Positions 1 to 6,785 of a stretch of DNA of 42,963 bases are shown piece by piece. The notes beneath the pieces are model-generated. The model was not told the DNA's origin and made no database searches. It worked only from the letters and a program-made list of their open reading frames with translations. The stretch's first letter is position 1; every line of letters begins with the position of its first letter. The DNA is from an uncultured bacterium (GTDB lineage: Bacteria; Verrucomicrobiota; Kiritimatiellia; RFP12; UBA3636): NCBI GenBank assembly GCA_902761575.1, contig CACWKU010000004.1:1-42963 (forward strand), read 5' to 3'. Position numbers and translations under genes: made by a program.

Positions 1-290
1 AACGCGCCGCATCGGCGCCCGCCGCCGGTCGGGCCGCGGCGGCCTGCGCGCCCGCGCCCGTTCCCGCGGTCGTCCTTCCGCCCGACGACACGCTCGCGCC
101 GAAGGACGGCTTTGAAATCCACACGATGACGGCGGAGGACAAGACGCTATCGAACCTGGCCCGCTCGCGCGGAATCACCCTGGCCGAACTCCTCGCCGCC
201 AACCCGCAGATCGCGGATCCCGACCTCGTCCGCGCCGGCCAGCCCGTCTACCTCCCGATCCCCTCGGCGCGCCCCGAACCGGCGCCCTGA
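1..290 (+). CDS. LysM-domain protein, C-terminal part (5' end outside window)
   Basis: The frame is open from base 3 to the TGA at 288-290, giving about 95 residues without a start, so the gene begins before the window. After an Ala/Pro-rich linker the end reads as one LysM module (motifs FEIHTMTAEDKTLSNLARSR, LLAANPQI and YLPIPS). LysM folds bind N-acetylglucosamine-containing glycans such as peptidoglycan, so an envelope or secreted location is likely, but the signal peptide would lie outside the window. A second LysM protein is encoded at 10855-11346. The domain call is good; the enzymatic role, if any, cannot be seen. Confidence 0.75.
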   Translation, partial: RAASAPAAGRAAAACAPAPVPAVVLPPDDTLAPKDGFEIHTMTAEDKTLSNLARSRGITLAELLAANPQIADPDLVRAGQPVYLPIPSARPEPAP

Positions 291-307
291 CCCGCCCGCC
301 CGTCCGG

Positions 308-391
308 ATGGTCGTCACGGCGACCGGCGACTACGCCTACCGCCGCCCGGACGGAACGATCGTCTGCCCCCTCTCGGCCCTGAAGCCGTAG
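308..391 (+). pseudogene. 27-codon possible gene remnant
   Basis: A short frame from ATG 308 to TAG 389-391 encodes 27 residues with a protein-like ending (motif DYAYRRPDGTIVCPLSALKP). It has no clear ribosome site and follows the LysM gene by 17 bases. It may be the tail of a decayed gene or a chance frame; no function is proposed. Confidence 0.25.
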
Positions 392-558
392 CGCCGCGCC
401 CCTCGCGCGCCCGGTCGCGCGAACCGTCGACCTGTCGCCCCGCGAGTGATGCGCGCCACGGCGCGGGTTTGCCTTCCAATGGAGGCGGTTTTGTCGAAAA
501 TGTAAAAGCAGACAAAAACTGGAAACATCCTGTTCCTATTTTACGCGATATTGCCACA

Positions 559-610
559 GGGCGTGCCGCCCCGCTGCGCGCGTCCGCGCGTAGCGGGGCT
601 TGGCACGCCC
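559..610. repeat. GC hairpin overlapping the glnN sigma-54 promoter
   Basis: An inverted repeat pairs 559-575 with 592-610, interrupted by a two-base TT bulge at 600-601. The right arm contains the -24 element of the sigma-54 promoter. The rest of 291-663 holds an AT-richer patch at 487-545 and nothing else I can name. Confidence 0.7.
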
Positions 611-616
611 TTTGCT
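601..616 (+). promoter_or_regulatory. Sigma-54 (RpoN) promoter of glnN
   Basis: TGGCACGCCCTTTGCT matches the established RpoN consensus (TGGCACR-N4-TTGCW) at every defined position. Transcription would start near 626-628, leaving a leader of about 37 bases with a good ribosome site before ATG 664. No NtrC enhancer sites were identified. Confidence 0.85.
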
Positions 617-663
617 ACCACGCTTGGCGGGCAGCACGCCCCAACACCAAGGAGACCCACCCC

Positions 664-2766
664 ATGACGGAAGAAACGAAGAAAGCGACCGACTTCGGCG
701 CCGACGTGTTCGGCGAGGAGGCGATCCGGACCTACCTCTCGAAGGAGACCGCGAAGAAGCTCCAGGCCACGATCCGCGAGGGCAAGCCGCTCGACCCGTC
801 CATCGCCGGCGAGGTCGCCCACGGCATCCGCCACTGGGCGATGGACCGCGGCGCCACGCACTACACGCACTGGTTCCTGCCGATGACCGGCTCCACCGCC
901 GAGAAGCACGACGCCTTCCTCGAGCTCAAGGACGGCGAGCCCGTGATGCAGTTCTCCGGCAAGAACCTCATCGTCGGCGAGCCCGACGCCTCCTCGTTCC
1001 CGAGCGGCGGCATCCGCTCCACGTTCGAGGCCCGCGGCTACACGGCGTGGGACGCCACCTCGCCCGCCTTCATCAAGCGCCACTCCAACGGCGCCACGCT
1101 CTGCATCCCGACGGCGTTCTGCGCCTACACGGGCGAGGCGCTCGACAAGAAGACGCCGCTCCTGCGCTCGATGCAGGCCCTCGACCGCTCGCTCAAGCGC
1201 CTGATGAAGCTCTTCGGCGTCGCCGAGGCCCACACCGGCTGCACGCTCGGCGCCGAGCAGGAATACTTCCTCGTCGACAAGGAGTTCTGGAAGAAGCGCC
1301 CGGACCTCGTCCTCACCGGCCGCACCCTCTTCGGCGCGGCGTCCGCCAAGGGACAGCAGCTCGAGGACCACTACTTCGGCACCGTTCCGGACCGCGTCCT
1401 CTCGTTCATGAACGACGTCGAGCGCGAGCTCTGGCGCCTCGGCATCCCCGCCAAGACGCGCCACAACGAGGTCGCCCCCGCGCAGTTCGAGCTCGCGCCG
1501 CAGTTCGAGGAGCTCAACCTCGCGATCGACCACAACATGCTCGTCATGGACGCCCTCCGCAACGTCGCCGAGAAGCACGGCCTCAAGTGCCTCCTGCACG
1601 AGAAGCCCTACGCCGGCGTGAACGGCTCCGGCAAGCACAACAACTGGTCGGTCGCCTACGGCGGGCGCAACCTCCTGGACCCCGGCACCAACCCGGCCGA
1701 GAACGCGCTCTTCCTCACGATGCTCTGCGCCGTGATCGAGGCCGTCGACAAGCACGCGGACCTGCTGCGCGCCTCCGTCGCCGGCGCCGGCAACGACCAC
1801 CGCCTCGGCGCCAACGAGGCCCCGCCCGCCGTCATCTCGATCTACGTCGGCGACCAGCTCGCCGAGGTCCTCGACCGCCTCGAGAAGGGCGGCGGCGAGA
1901 AGGCCCGGACCGGCGACGCGATGAAGCTCGGCGTCGACACCCTCCCGGCGATCCCCAAGGACGCCACCGACCGCAACCGCACCTCGCCCTTCGCCTTCAC
2001 CGGCAACAAGTTCGAGTTCCGCGCGCCCGGCTCCAGCATCTGCTGCTCCGGCCCGATGACCGTCCTCAACACGATCGTCGCCGAGGCCGTAGACCGCATC
2101 GCCGCCGAGCTCGAGAAGGCCAAGGTCGCCGGCAAGGCGAAGCCCGGCCAGCACACGCCCGCCTTCCACGCCGCGCTGCAGAGGATCCTGCAGGCCTCGC
2201 TCAAGGAGCACAAGCGCGTCGTCTTCAACGGCAACGGCTACGAGCCCGGCTGGCTCAAGGAGGCCGCCCGCCGCGGGCTCCCGAACGCGCCGGACACCCC
2301 CGCCGCCCTCGCCGCGCTCGCCAAGAAGGAGAACGCCGCGCTCTTCGAGAAGTACGGCGTGATGACGAGGCGCGAGCTCGCGAGCCGCCACGAGATCTTC
2401 CTGGAGGAATACGCCAAGAAGGTGCGCATCGAGGGCGCCTGCGCCCGCGACATCGCCGCGGAGATGGTCTTCCCGGCCGTCAAGGCCGAGTACCTGGAGA
2501 CCGTCCAGGCGCTCGTCGGCTCCGAGAAGGCGGCGGCCGCCGCCGGAGCGACCGCGCTGCGCGCCAGCGCCGAGGAGCTCGGCGAGGGGCTCGACGGGCT
2601 CCGCGTCGGCATCCGCGCCCTGGAGGCGTCGCTCGCCGGCCCGGACGAGGCCGCGATCCTGGCCGACATGGCGTCCCTGCGCGCCACCGTGGACGCCCTC
2701 GAGCGCCGCGTCTCCTCGGCCCGCTGGCCCCTGCCCAAGTACCGGGACATGCTGTTCCTCTATTAG
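664..2766 (+). CDS. glnN: Glutamine synthetase type III (GSIII)
   Basis: The 700-residue product condenses glutamate and ammonia with ATP to give glutamine in the cytoplasm. Length near 700 and the GSIII-type signatures fit the family: [14 protein letters not shown] near residues 192-205 and [10 protein letters not shown] near 320-330 in the catalytic core, with a long helical C-terminal extension. The start at ATG 664 is chosen because AAGGAG sits at 649-654 and the encoded N-terminus ([17 protein letters not shown]) is family-like; the frame is open further upstream but without protein character. A perfect sigma-54 promoter precedes it and a PII gene follows 130 bases downstream, so nitrogen-limitation control is likely. 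No interspersed repeat interrupts this gene. Function is very secure. Confidence 0.96.
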   Translation: MTEETKKATDFGADVFGEEAIRTYLSKETAKKLQATIREGKPLDPSIAGEVAHGIRHWAMDRGATHYTHWFLPMTGSTAEKHDAFLELKDGEPVMQFSGKNLIVGEPDASSFPSGGIRSTFEARGYTAWDATSPAFIKRHSNGATLCIPTAFCAYTGEALDKKTPLLRSMQALDRSLKRLMKLFGVAEAHTGCTLGAEQEYFLVDKEFWKKRPDLVLTGRTLFGAASAKGQQLEDHYFGTVPDRVLSFMNDVERELWRLGIPAKTRHNEVAPAQFELAPQFEELNLAIDHNMLVMDALRNVAEKHGLKCLLHEKPYAGVNGSGKHNNWSVAYGGRNLLDPGTNPAENALFLTMLCAVIEAVDKHADLLRASVAGAGNDHRLGANEAPPAVISIYVGDQLAEVLDRLEKGGGEKARTGDAMKLGVDTLPAIPKDATDRNRTSPFAFTGNKFEFRAPGSSICCSGPMTVLNTIVAEAVDRIAAELEKAKVAGKAKPGQHTPAFHAALQRILQASLKEHKRVVFNGNGYEPGWLKEAARRGLPNAPDTPAALAALAKKENAALFEKYGVMTRRELASRHEIFLEEYAKKVRIEGACARDIAAEMVFPAVKAEYLETVQALVGSEKAAAAAGATALRASAEELGEGLDGLRVGIRALEASLAGPDEAAILADMASLRATVDALERRVSSARWPLPKYRDMLFLY

Positions 2767-2775
2767 GGAAGTCCC

Positions 2776-2813
2776 CTCCGCGCGGGCGCCGGCTTCGCCG
2801 CGCCCGCGCGGAG
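2776..2813. terminator. Hairpin after glnN
   Basis: A perfect 13-bp stem (2776-2788 with 2801-2813) starts ten bases after the glnN stop. There is no T tract, so it may be an attenuator or 3' stabiliser rather than a classic terminator. It runs directly into the repeat leader of glnK. Confidence 0.55.
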
Positions 2814-2815
2814 CG

Positions 2816-2899
2816 GGCTTGGAACGCCGCCGCAGGCGGCTTCGAACCTGCGAACTTTCGAACTTTCGAACCTTCGAACCTGCGAACCACCGAACCGTG
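2816..2899 (+). repeat. Modular repeat leader of glnK (hairpin module plus CGAACCTT octamers)
   Basis: A module with the GCCGCCgcaGGCGGC hairpin (2826-2840) is followed by seven 8-nt units from 2843, each CGAAC plus three variable bases. The last unit (2891-2898) overlaps the GTG start at 2897. No Shine-Dalgarno sequence is present. The same layout precedes pyrG and, in degenerate form, purF. Confidence 0.85.
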
Positions 2900-3238
2900 A
2901 AACTCATCATCGCCTACATCCAGCCCGAGCGGCTGAACGCCGTCAAGCAGGCGCTCTTCGCCCGCGAGATCTACAAGATGTCCGTCACCAACGCGCTCGG
3001 GTGCGGGCAGCAGGGCGGCTACGTCCACATGTACCGCGGCGCCACCGAGGAGGTGACGCTGCACAAGAAGATGCGCCTCGCGATCGGCGTCAACGACGAC
3101 TTCATCGAGAAGACCATCGAGGCCATCGTCGAGGGCGCCCGCACCGGCGACATCGGCGACGGCAAGATCTTCGTCCTCCCGATGGACGAATGCGTCCGCA
3201 TCCGCACCGGAGAACGCGGCCCCGCCGCGATCGGATAG
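2897..3238 (+). CDS. glnK: Nitrogen regulatory protein PII
   Basis: The 113-residue product is a PII signal protein. Trimeric members of this family sense 2-oxoglutarate and ATP/ADP and bind targets such as AmtB. The T-loop region (about residues 36-55) keeps the tyrosine in the HMYRGA motif that is uridylylated in proteobacterial PII, and the end carries the family signature [15 protein letters not shown] followed by RIRTGERG. The T-loop is otherwise unusual (GCGQQGGYV), suggesting altered partners. GTG 2897 is the start because the preceding frame is pure repeat. It lies between glnN and, 1.8 kb on, amtB. The missing ribosome site and octamer leader are odd. I name it glnK from context; glnB is possible. 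Confidence 0.93.
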   Translation: MKLIIAYIQPERLNAVKQALFAREIYKMSVTNALGCGQQGGYVHMYRGATEEVTLHKKMRLAIGVNDDFIEKTIEAIVEGARTGDIGDGKIFVLPMDECVRIRTGERGPAAIG

Positions 3239-3243
3239 CCCCT

Positions 3244-3280
3244 CGCGGGGGCCAGGCGCAATTCGCGCCCGGCCCCCGCG
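3244..3280. terminator. Hairpin after glnK
   Basis: A 16-bp-per-arm inverted repeat with one mismatch (3244-3259 with 3265-3280) begins five bases after the glnK stop. There is no T tract immediately after it. It is a probable 3' end of the glnN-glnK message. Confidence 0.6.
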
Positions 3281-3359
3281 ACGGTCTGAGCTCGCCGCTT
3301 CGCGGCTCGGCTCCGCAAACGGGAGGCGCTTTTTTCCGCGTGACTTGCGGGGCGGGGTC

Positions 3360-3368
3360 TGATAGACT
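3360..3368 (+). promoter_or_regulatory. Extended -10 promoter of the toxin-antitoxin pair
   Basis: TGATAGACT (TGn plus TAGACT) ends 25 bases before the ATG at 3394, leaving room for a short leader with AAGGGG as ribosome site. No good -35 hexamer is visible. Confidence 0.55.
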
Positions 3369-3393
3369 TGGCGGCGCTGAAGGGGAAAACGCC

Positions 3394-3690
3394 ATGTGCA
3401 AGCTCGACGAGATCCTCGCGCGCCGCGACGAAGTGAACGCGCTCGCCCGGAAGAACCGGGCGGGCCGGATGTTCGTCTTCGGCTCCTGCGCCCGCAAGGA
3501 GGAAACGCCGGAGAGCGACATCGACTTCCTCGCGGAATTCGAGCCGACGGCTTCGCTCATGAACCGCGCCGCGCTCGTGGTCGAGCTGGAAGACCTGTTC
3601 GGCTGCGGGATCGACGTGGTTCCGGCCAAGTCCCTTTCCTCCAATCCGGCATTCGCAGCAAACGTGCGAAAGGATCTGGTGGCCGTATGA
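3394..3690 (+). CDS. mntA: MNT-type nucleotidyltransferase antitoxin
   Basis: The 98-residue protein is a minimal nucleotidyltransferase. It shows the family signature GS-x10-D-x-D as GSCARKEETPESDID near residues 30-44 and a conserved later acid in GIDVVP. In characterised HEPN/MNT pairs such an enzyme AMPylates the toxin on a tyrosine and neutralises it. The start ATG 3394 is preceded by AAGGGG. Its stop overlaps the start of the HEPN gene (ATGA at 3687-3690), the usual coupling of this toxin-antitoxin type. It splits glnK from amtB, so insertion into a nitrogen cluster is likely. AMPylation activity here is inferred from family. Confidence 0.88.
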   Translation: MCKLDEILARRDEVNALARKNRAGRMFVFGSCARKEETPESDIDFLAEFEPTASLMNRAALVVELEDLFGCGIDVVPAKSLSSNPAFAANVRKDLVAV

Positions 3691-4040
3691 CGTCCGACCT
3701 CGACCGAATCCAACACGTCTTGGACGCCATCGCGAGGATCAAGCGTTTCACGGCCGGCATGAACCGGGACTCGTTCGTGTCGGATCCGACCACAGCGGAC
3801 GCCGTCGCCTACAACATCATGATCGTCGGCGAAGCGACGCGTTGCATCTCGGATGCGTTCAAAGAGGCCCATCCCGACGTGCCGTGGAAGCAGATTCGCG
3901 CCATGCGGAACATTCTCGTCCACGACTATGTCCGCACGGACGTCGACCAACTCTGGCTCGTCGTCGAAAACGATCTTGACGATCTGACCGCGAAAATGAC
4001 CGCGGCAAAAGACTCCTCACCTTCTTCGCCACCCCTTTGA
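3687..4040 (+). CDS. hepT: HEPN-domain toxin (DUF86 type)
   Basis: The 117-residue protein is a HEPN ribonuclease of the HepT/DUF86 family. It carries the catalytic R-x4-H-x-Y motif as RNILVHDY near residues 73-80; in studied pairs the tyrosine is the AMPylation target that disarms the enzyme. It overlaps the mntA stop by four bases. The final dozen residues (Ser/Pro-rich) look like a read-out into downstream DNA. The pair most likely acts as a stress or phage-defence toxin-antitoxin system; the RNA target is unknown. Confidence 0.88.
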   Translation: MTSDLDRIQHVLDAIARIKRFTAGMNRDSFVSDPTTADAVAYNIMIVGEATRCISDAFKEAHPDVPWKQIRAMRNILVHDYVRTDVDQLWLVVENDLDDLTAKMTAAKDSSPSSPPL

Positions 4041-4332
4041 GCATTGCGCATGCGCAAGACCCATATGAGGACCACCCCGCCACCCAGCACCCTTTGACAA
4101 CAAACGAACCAGCTTGCTAACTGCAAGCGTCGCCGCCCTGAATCCGTGGAAAGATTCGCTGACGACACAAAGCAGGAACGCGCCCCGCGCGTCTTCCTTC
4201 ATGTGTTTCAGCAATGGCCTTTCCACGGAGCCAAGGGCGGGACACCGGAGGAAGGCGCTTTCTTTTTGCCTTGGCGTTGGAATCCGGAATCCAAACGAAA
4301 CACCAAGGCAAGAGAAAGGAACAAAGCGTCCG
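4041..4332. other. Lower-GC non-coding stretch
   Basis: No gene is supported here. Base composition is visibly less GC-rich than the flanks and continues into the lipoprotein gene at 4333-4698, consistent with acquired DNA together with the adjacent toxin-antitoxin pair. Confidence 0.4.
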
Positions 4333-4698
4333 ATGAAAAGTCACACCATGCTGTTGGCAATCGCCATTGTCACCATCCTTCTTTCCGGTTGCGGAAACAA
4401 GCCACCCGTGGGGGCGGAAGTTCGCTATGGGCTTCTGTCCGATTCCGTTTTGCAACTTTATAACTCCTCCCACGAACGAATGAACATTCAAGTTACCTTT
4501 ACGGCCAAGAATGGCGTTGACAGAGTTCGTCGATCTTTTCAGATTGCACCATTGTCCAGAATTGAGATTGGTGCACTTGAATGCCCGTGGAACTTTGAAG
4601 CAGGCGAAACCGCTGTTATCCATGTTGATGGATACGGGCAAGACTTACATGTCAAACTTTCCCAAGATGGCAAATCATACGAGACTTGGTATAGATGA
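4333..4698 (+). CDS. Small lipoprotein of unknown function
   Basis: The 121-residue product starts with a type II signal peptide: basic MKSHT, a hydrophobic run and the lipobox LLSGC with Cys near residue 19. The mature part looks like one small beta-rich domain (QVTFTAKN, ALECPWNFEAGETAVIHVDG). I do not recognise the family. ATG 4333 is chosen because the signal peptide begins there; an upstream AAAGGAA about 15 bases away is a loose ribosome site. Codon use is much less GC-biased than neighbouring genes, a sign of transfer. Confidence 0.7.
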   Translation: MKSHTMLLAIAIVTILLSGCGNKPPVGAEVRYGLLSDSVLQLYNSSHERMNIQVTFTAKNGVDRVRRSFQIAPLSRIEIGALECPWNFEAGETAVIHVDGYGQDLHVKLSQDGKSYETWYR

Positions 4699-4756
4699 GT
4701 GCAAAATCCTAAACTGAGCGCCACCGCACTCATCGCGTGAACATTAACTCCACGGA

Positions 4757-4895
4757 CTCTGCGTGAGTTTCAACGGGAGGAGGCTCCGCCTCCCCCGAAT
4801 CCCTGACGCATCCGGCGAGTCCGGGTTCCGCGTTCTCCGCGAACTCCGCGTGAGAATCGACCCTGTGCCCTCCGCGTGTAAAGCGCGCGGCGTCC
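4757..4895 (-). repeat. Interspersed repeat: 43-bp element plus degenerate CTCCGCGTG nonamers
   Basis: Bases 4757-4799 are the exact reverse complement of 8543-8585, which lies inside a coding sequence. They are followed by spaced, degenerate copies of a 9-nt unit (about 4829-4890) of the CTCTGCGTT type. The element contains a small hairpin around GGAGGCTCCGCCTCC. Confidence 0.8.
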
Positions 4896-4956
4896 GGCTT
4901 TCGGGAAATGTAAGCGATTCCGGGTCGGGCGGAGGAAACCGCGCGGATTCCCCGCG

Positions 4957-4972
4957 TGGCACGGCGGTTGCT
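4957..4972 (+). promoter_or_regulatory. Sigma-54 (RpoN) promoter of amtB
   Basis: TGGCACGGCGGTTGCT is a full match to the RpoN consensus. The predicted start near 4983-4985 puts the 20-bp hairpin at the very 5' end of the message, about 70 bases before ATG 5053. Confidence 0.85.
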
Positions 4973-4980
4973 ATCCGTGA

Positions 4981-5030
4981 GGTCCGGGGCGCCCGAGCGG
5001 GGCGAAGCCTCCGCTCGGGCGCCCCGGACC
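4981..5030 (+). promoter_or_regulatory. Perfect 20-bp hairpin in the amtB leader
   Basis: 4981-5000 pairs perfectly with 5011-5030 around a 10-base loop. Because it would sit at the 5' end of the sigma-54 transcript, it could protect the message or control translation; no known riboswitch fold is recognised. Confidence 0.6.
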
Positions 5031-5052
5031 CACACCGCAACACGCACACAAA

Positions 5053-6336
5053 ATGACTCCCGAACTCGTACAAGACAACCTGAACGTCGTCTGGACGCTC
5101 GTCGCCGGCATCCTCGTCTTCACGATGCAGGCGGGCTTCGCCCTGGTGGAGACCGGCTTCACGCGCGCCAAGAACGCGGCGAACATCATGATGAAGAACC
5201 TGATGGACTTCGCCGCCGGCTCGCTCGCGTTCTATGTCCTCGGCGCCGCGCTGATGTTCGGCGCGACGAAGCTCGGCGGCGCCCTCGGCTGGGGCGGCCT
5301 CGGGATGCCGGGGCTCGCCGAGGGCGAGGGCTCCTGGAACTGGACCTTCCTCTTCTTCCAGACGATGTTCGCCGCGACGGCCGCGACGATCGTCTCGGGC
5401 GCCGTCGCCGAGCGCATCGAGTTCAAGAGCTACCTCGTCTACTCGATCCTCGTCTCGGCGGTCGTCTACCCCGTAAGCGGCCACTGGATGTGGGGCGGCC
5501 TCGCGGGCGAGGGCTCCGCCGGCTGGCTCGAGGGGCTCGGCTTCCACGACTTCGCCGGATCGACCGTCGTGCACTCCGTCGGCGGCTGGATCGCCCTCGC
5601 CGGCGCGATCGCCCTCGGCCCGCGCATCGGCAAGTACCGGCACGACGGCACCGCGAACCCGATCCCCGGCCACTCGCTCGTCCTCGGCACGCTCGGCGTG
5701 TTCCTGCTCTGGATCGGGTGGTTCGGCTTCAACCCCGGCAGCTACACCGCGGGCGTCGGCTCCATCGGCCGCGTCGCGATGACGACGAACCTCGCCGCCT
5801 GCGCCGGCACCGTCGCCGCGCTCGCCACCGCGTGGGCGATCATGGGCAAGCCCGACCTCACGATGGCGCTCAACGGCTCGCTCGCGGGGCTCGTCGCCAT
5901 CACCGCGCCGTGCGACCTCGTGACCGCGAACGCCTCGATCGTCATCGGCCTCGTCGCGGGCGTCCTCGTCGTGCTCTCCGTCTTCGCGCTCGACAAGGCG
6001 CACGTCGACGACCCCGTCGGCGCCGTCTCCGTCCACTGCGTGAACGGCGTCTGGGGCACGCTCGCCGTCGGCCTCTTCGCCGCGCCCGTCGCCGCGGGCT
6101 ACGGCAACGACGCCCCCGGCCTGCTCTACGGCGGCGGGCTCCGGCTCCTCGGCGTCCAGGCGCTCGGCGCGCTCTGCACCGCCGCCTGGGCCTTCGGCAC
6201 CGGCACCGCGATCTTCTTCGCCCTCAAGAAGGCGCATATCCTCCGCGTCCCCGCCAAGACCGAACTCAAGGGCCTCGACCTCGTCGAGCACGGCCAGGAC
6301 GCCTACGCCTCCTTCCAGTTCTTCAGCAACACCTAG
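5053..6336 (+). CDS. amtB: Ammonium transporter
   Basis: The 427-residue inner-membrane protein is an Amt/Mep/Rh channel that takes up ammonium. Eleven hydrophobic segments fit the family. The two pore histidines are present, one in STVVHSVGG (about residue 175) and one in VSVHCVNGVWG (about residue 323), as is the HWMWGG signature. No N-terminal signal peptide is evident; the protein starts MTPELVQDNLNVVW as in many bacterial Amt proteins. ATG 5053 has no Shine-Dalgarno sequence. PII proteins block Amt channels, and a PII gene lies 1.8 kb upstream, separated by the toxin-antitoxin island. The sigma-54 promoter indicates induction under nitrogen limitation. Confidence 0.95.
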   Translation: MTPELVQDNLNVVWTLVAGILVFTMQAGFALVETGFTRAKNAANIMMKNLMDFAAGSLAFYVLGAALMFGATKLGGALGWGGLGMPGLAEGEGSWNWTFLFFQTMFAATAATIVSGAVAERIEFKSYLVYSILVSAVVYPVSGHWMWGGLAGEGSAGWLEGLGFHDFAGSTVVHSVGGWIALAGAIALGPRIGKYRHDGTANPIPGHSLVLGTLGVFLLWIGWFGFNPGSYTAGVGSIGRVAMTTNLAACAGTVAALATAWAIMGKPDLTMALNGSLAGLVAITAPCDLVTANASIVIGLVAGVLVVLSVFALDKAHVDDPVGAVSVHCVNGVWGTLAVGLFAAPVAAGYGNDAPGLLYGGGLRLLGVQALGALCTAAWAFGTGTAIFFALKKAHILRVPAKTELKGLDLVEHGQDAYASFQFFSNT

Positions 6337-6344
6337 TCGTGCGA

Positions 6345-6381
6345 GGGATGCGCGCGGCGGCGGCGCCGCCGCGCGCATCCC
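6345..6381. terminator. Perfect palindrome after amtB
   Basis: An 18-bp stem with a single-base centre (6345-6362 with 6364-6381) starts eight bases after the amtB stop. It lacks a T tract but is well placed as a terminator or 3' stability element. Confidence 0.65.
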
Positions 6382-6390
6382 GTCGGTTCT

Positions 6391-6464
6391 CCGCTTCGCT
6401 CCGGCCCCGCGCCGCTTCGCTCCGGCCCCGCGCCGCTTCGCTCCGGCCCCGCGCCGCTTCGCGC
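6391..6464. repeat. 21-nt tandem repeat, three full copies and a partial
   Basis: Identical units start at 6391, 6412 and 6433, with an 11-base partial at 6454. Each begins CCGCTTCGCTCCGG. The unit CTTCGCTCCGG recurs near 18257-18267. Confidence 0.9.
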
Positions 6465-6485
6465 CGCCGTGGCGCGATCGGATCG

Positions 6486-6596
6486 AGGACGACAAGGCGA
6501 CGGGACGACAAGACGACAGGAAAACGCCCCCGGGGATCCTTCGGGACGAATGGGGCGATTTCTCGTCGTCCCGTCAGCTCGTCGTCCCGTCGTCCA
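6486..6596. repeat. Fold-back array of GACGACAAG-type units
   Basis: Direct units of the GGACGACAAG kind (6486-6520) are mirrored by CGTCGTCCCGT units (6562-6596), giving a long imperfect hairpin with about 40 bases between arms. No gene is supported in 6337-6785. Confidence 0.75.
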
Positions 6597-6761
6597 TGAT
6601 CGTCATTTTCCCGAGCTTAGGGCTACGAACCCGGCGTGTGGAATTCGGATTGCTTTTCGTCCGCCCGCCGTCCCCCGGATGACGGAATCTACCGGCTTCG
6701 ACCGATCGGTACGCGGAGTCCCGCCGCGGAGCGGCCCTAAGAAAACGCCCCGCGAGAATCG

Positions 6762-6767
6762 TACAAT
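6762..6767 (+). promoter_or_regulatory. Possible -10 of the large secreted protein gene
   Basis: TACAAT ends 18 bases before the ATG at 6786. The -35 region is poor, so this is a weak call. Confidence 0.35.
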
Positions 6768-6785
6768 GCGACGGAGACCCCGACA

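Noticed and set aside
2843-2898. CRISPR array
   Set aside because: Units are 7-9 nt and contiguous, with no 20-40 nt unique spacers and no cas genes.
541-2910. 789-codon open frame antisense to glnN
   Set aside because: Codon bias of a GC-rich gene keeps the opposite strand open; the product is low-complexity Arg/Gly/Val/Leu with no domain.
4981-5030. Glutamine riboswitch or T-box upstream of amtB
   Set aside because: Only a simple perfect hairpin is present; none of the conserved loops of those RNA classes can be seen.
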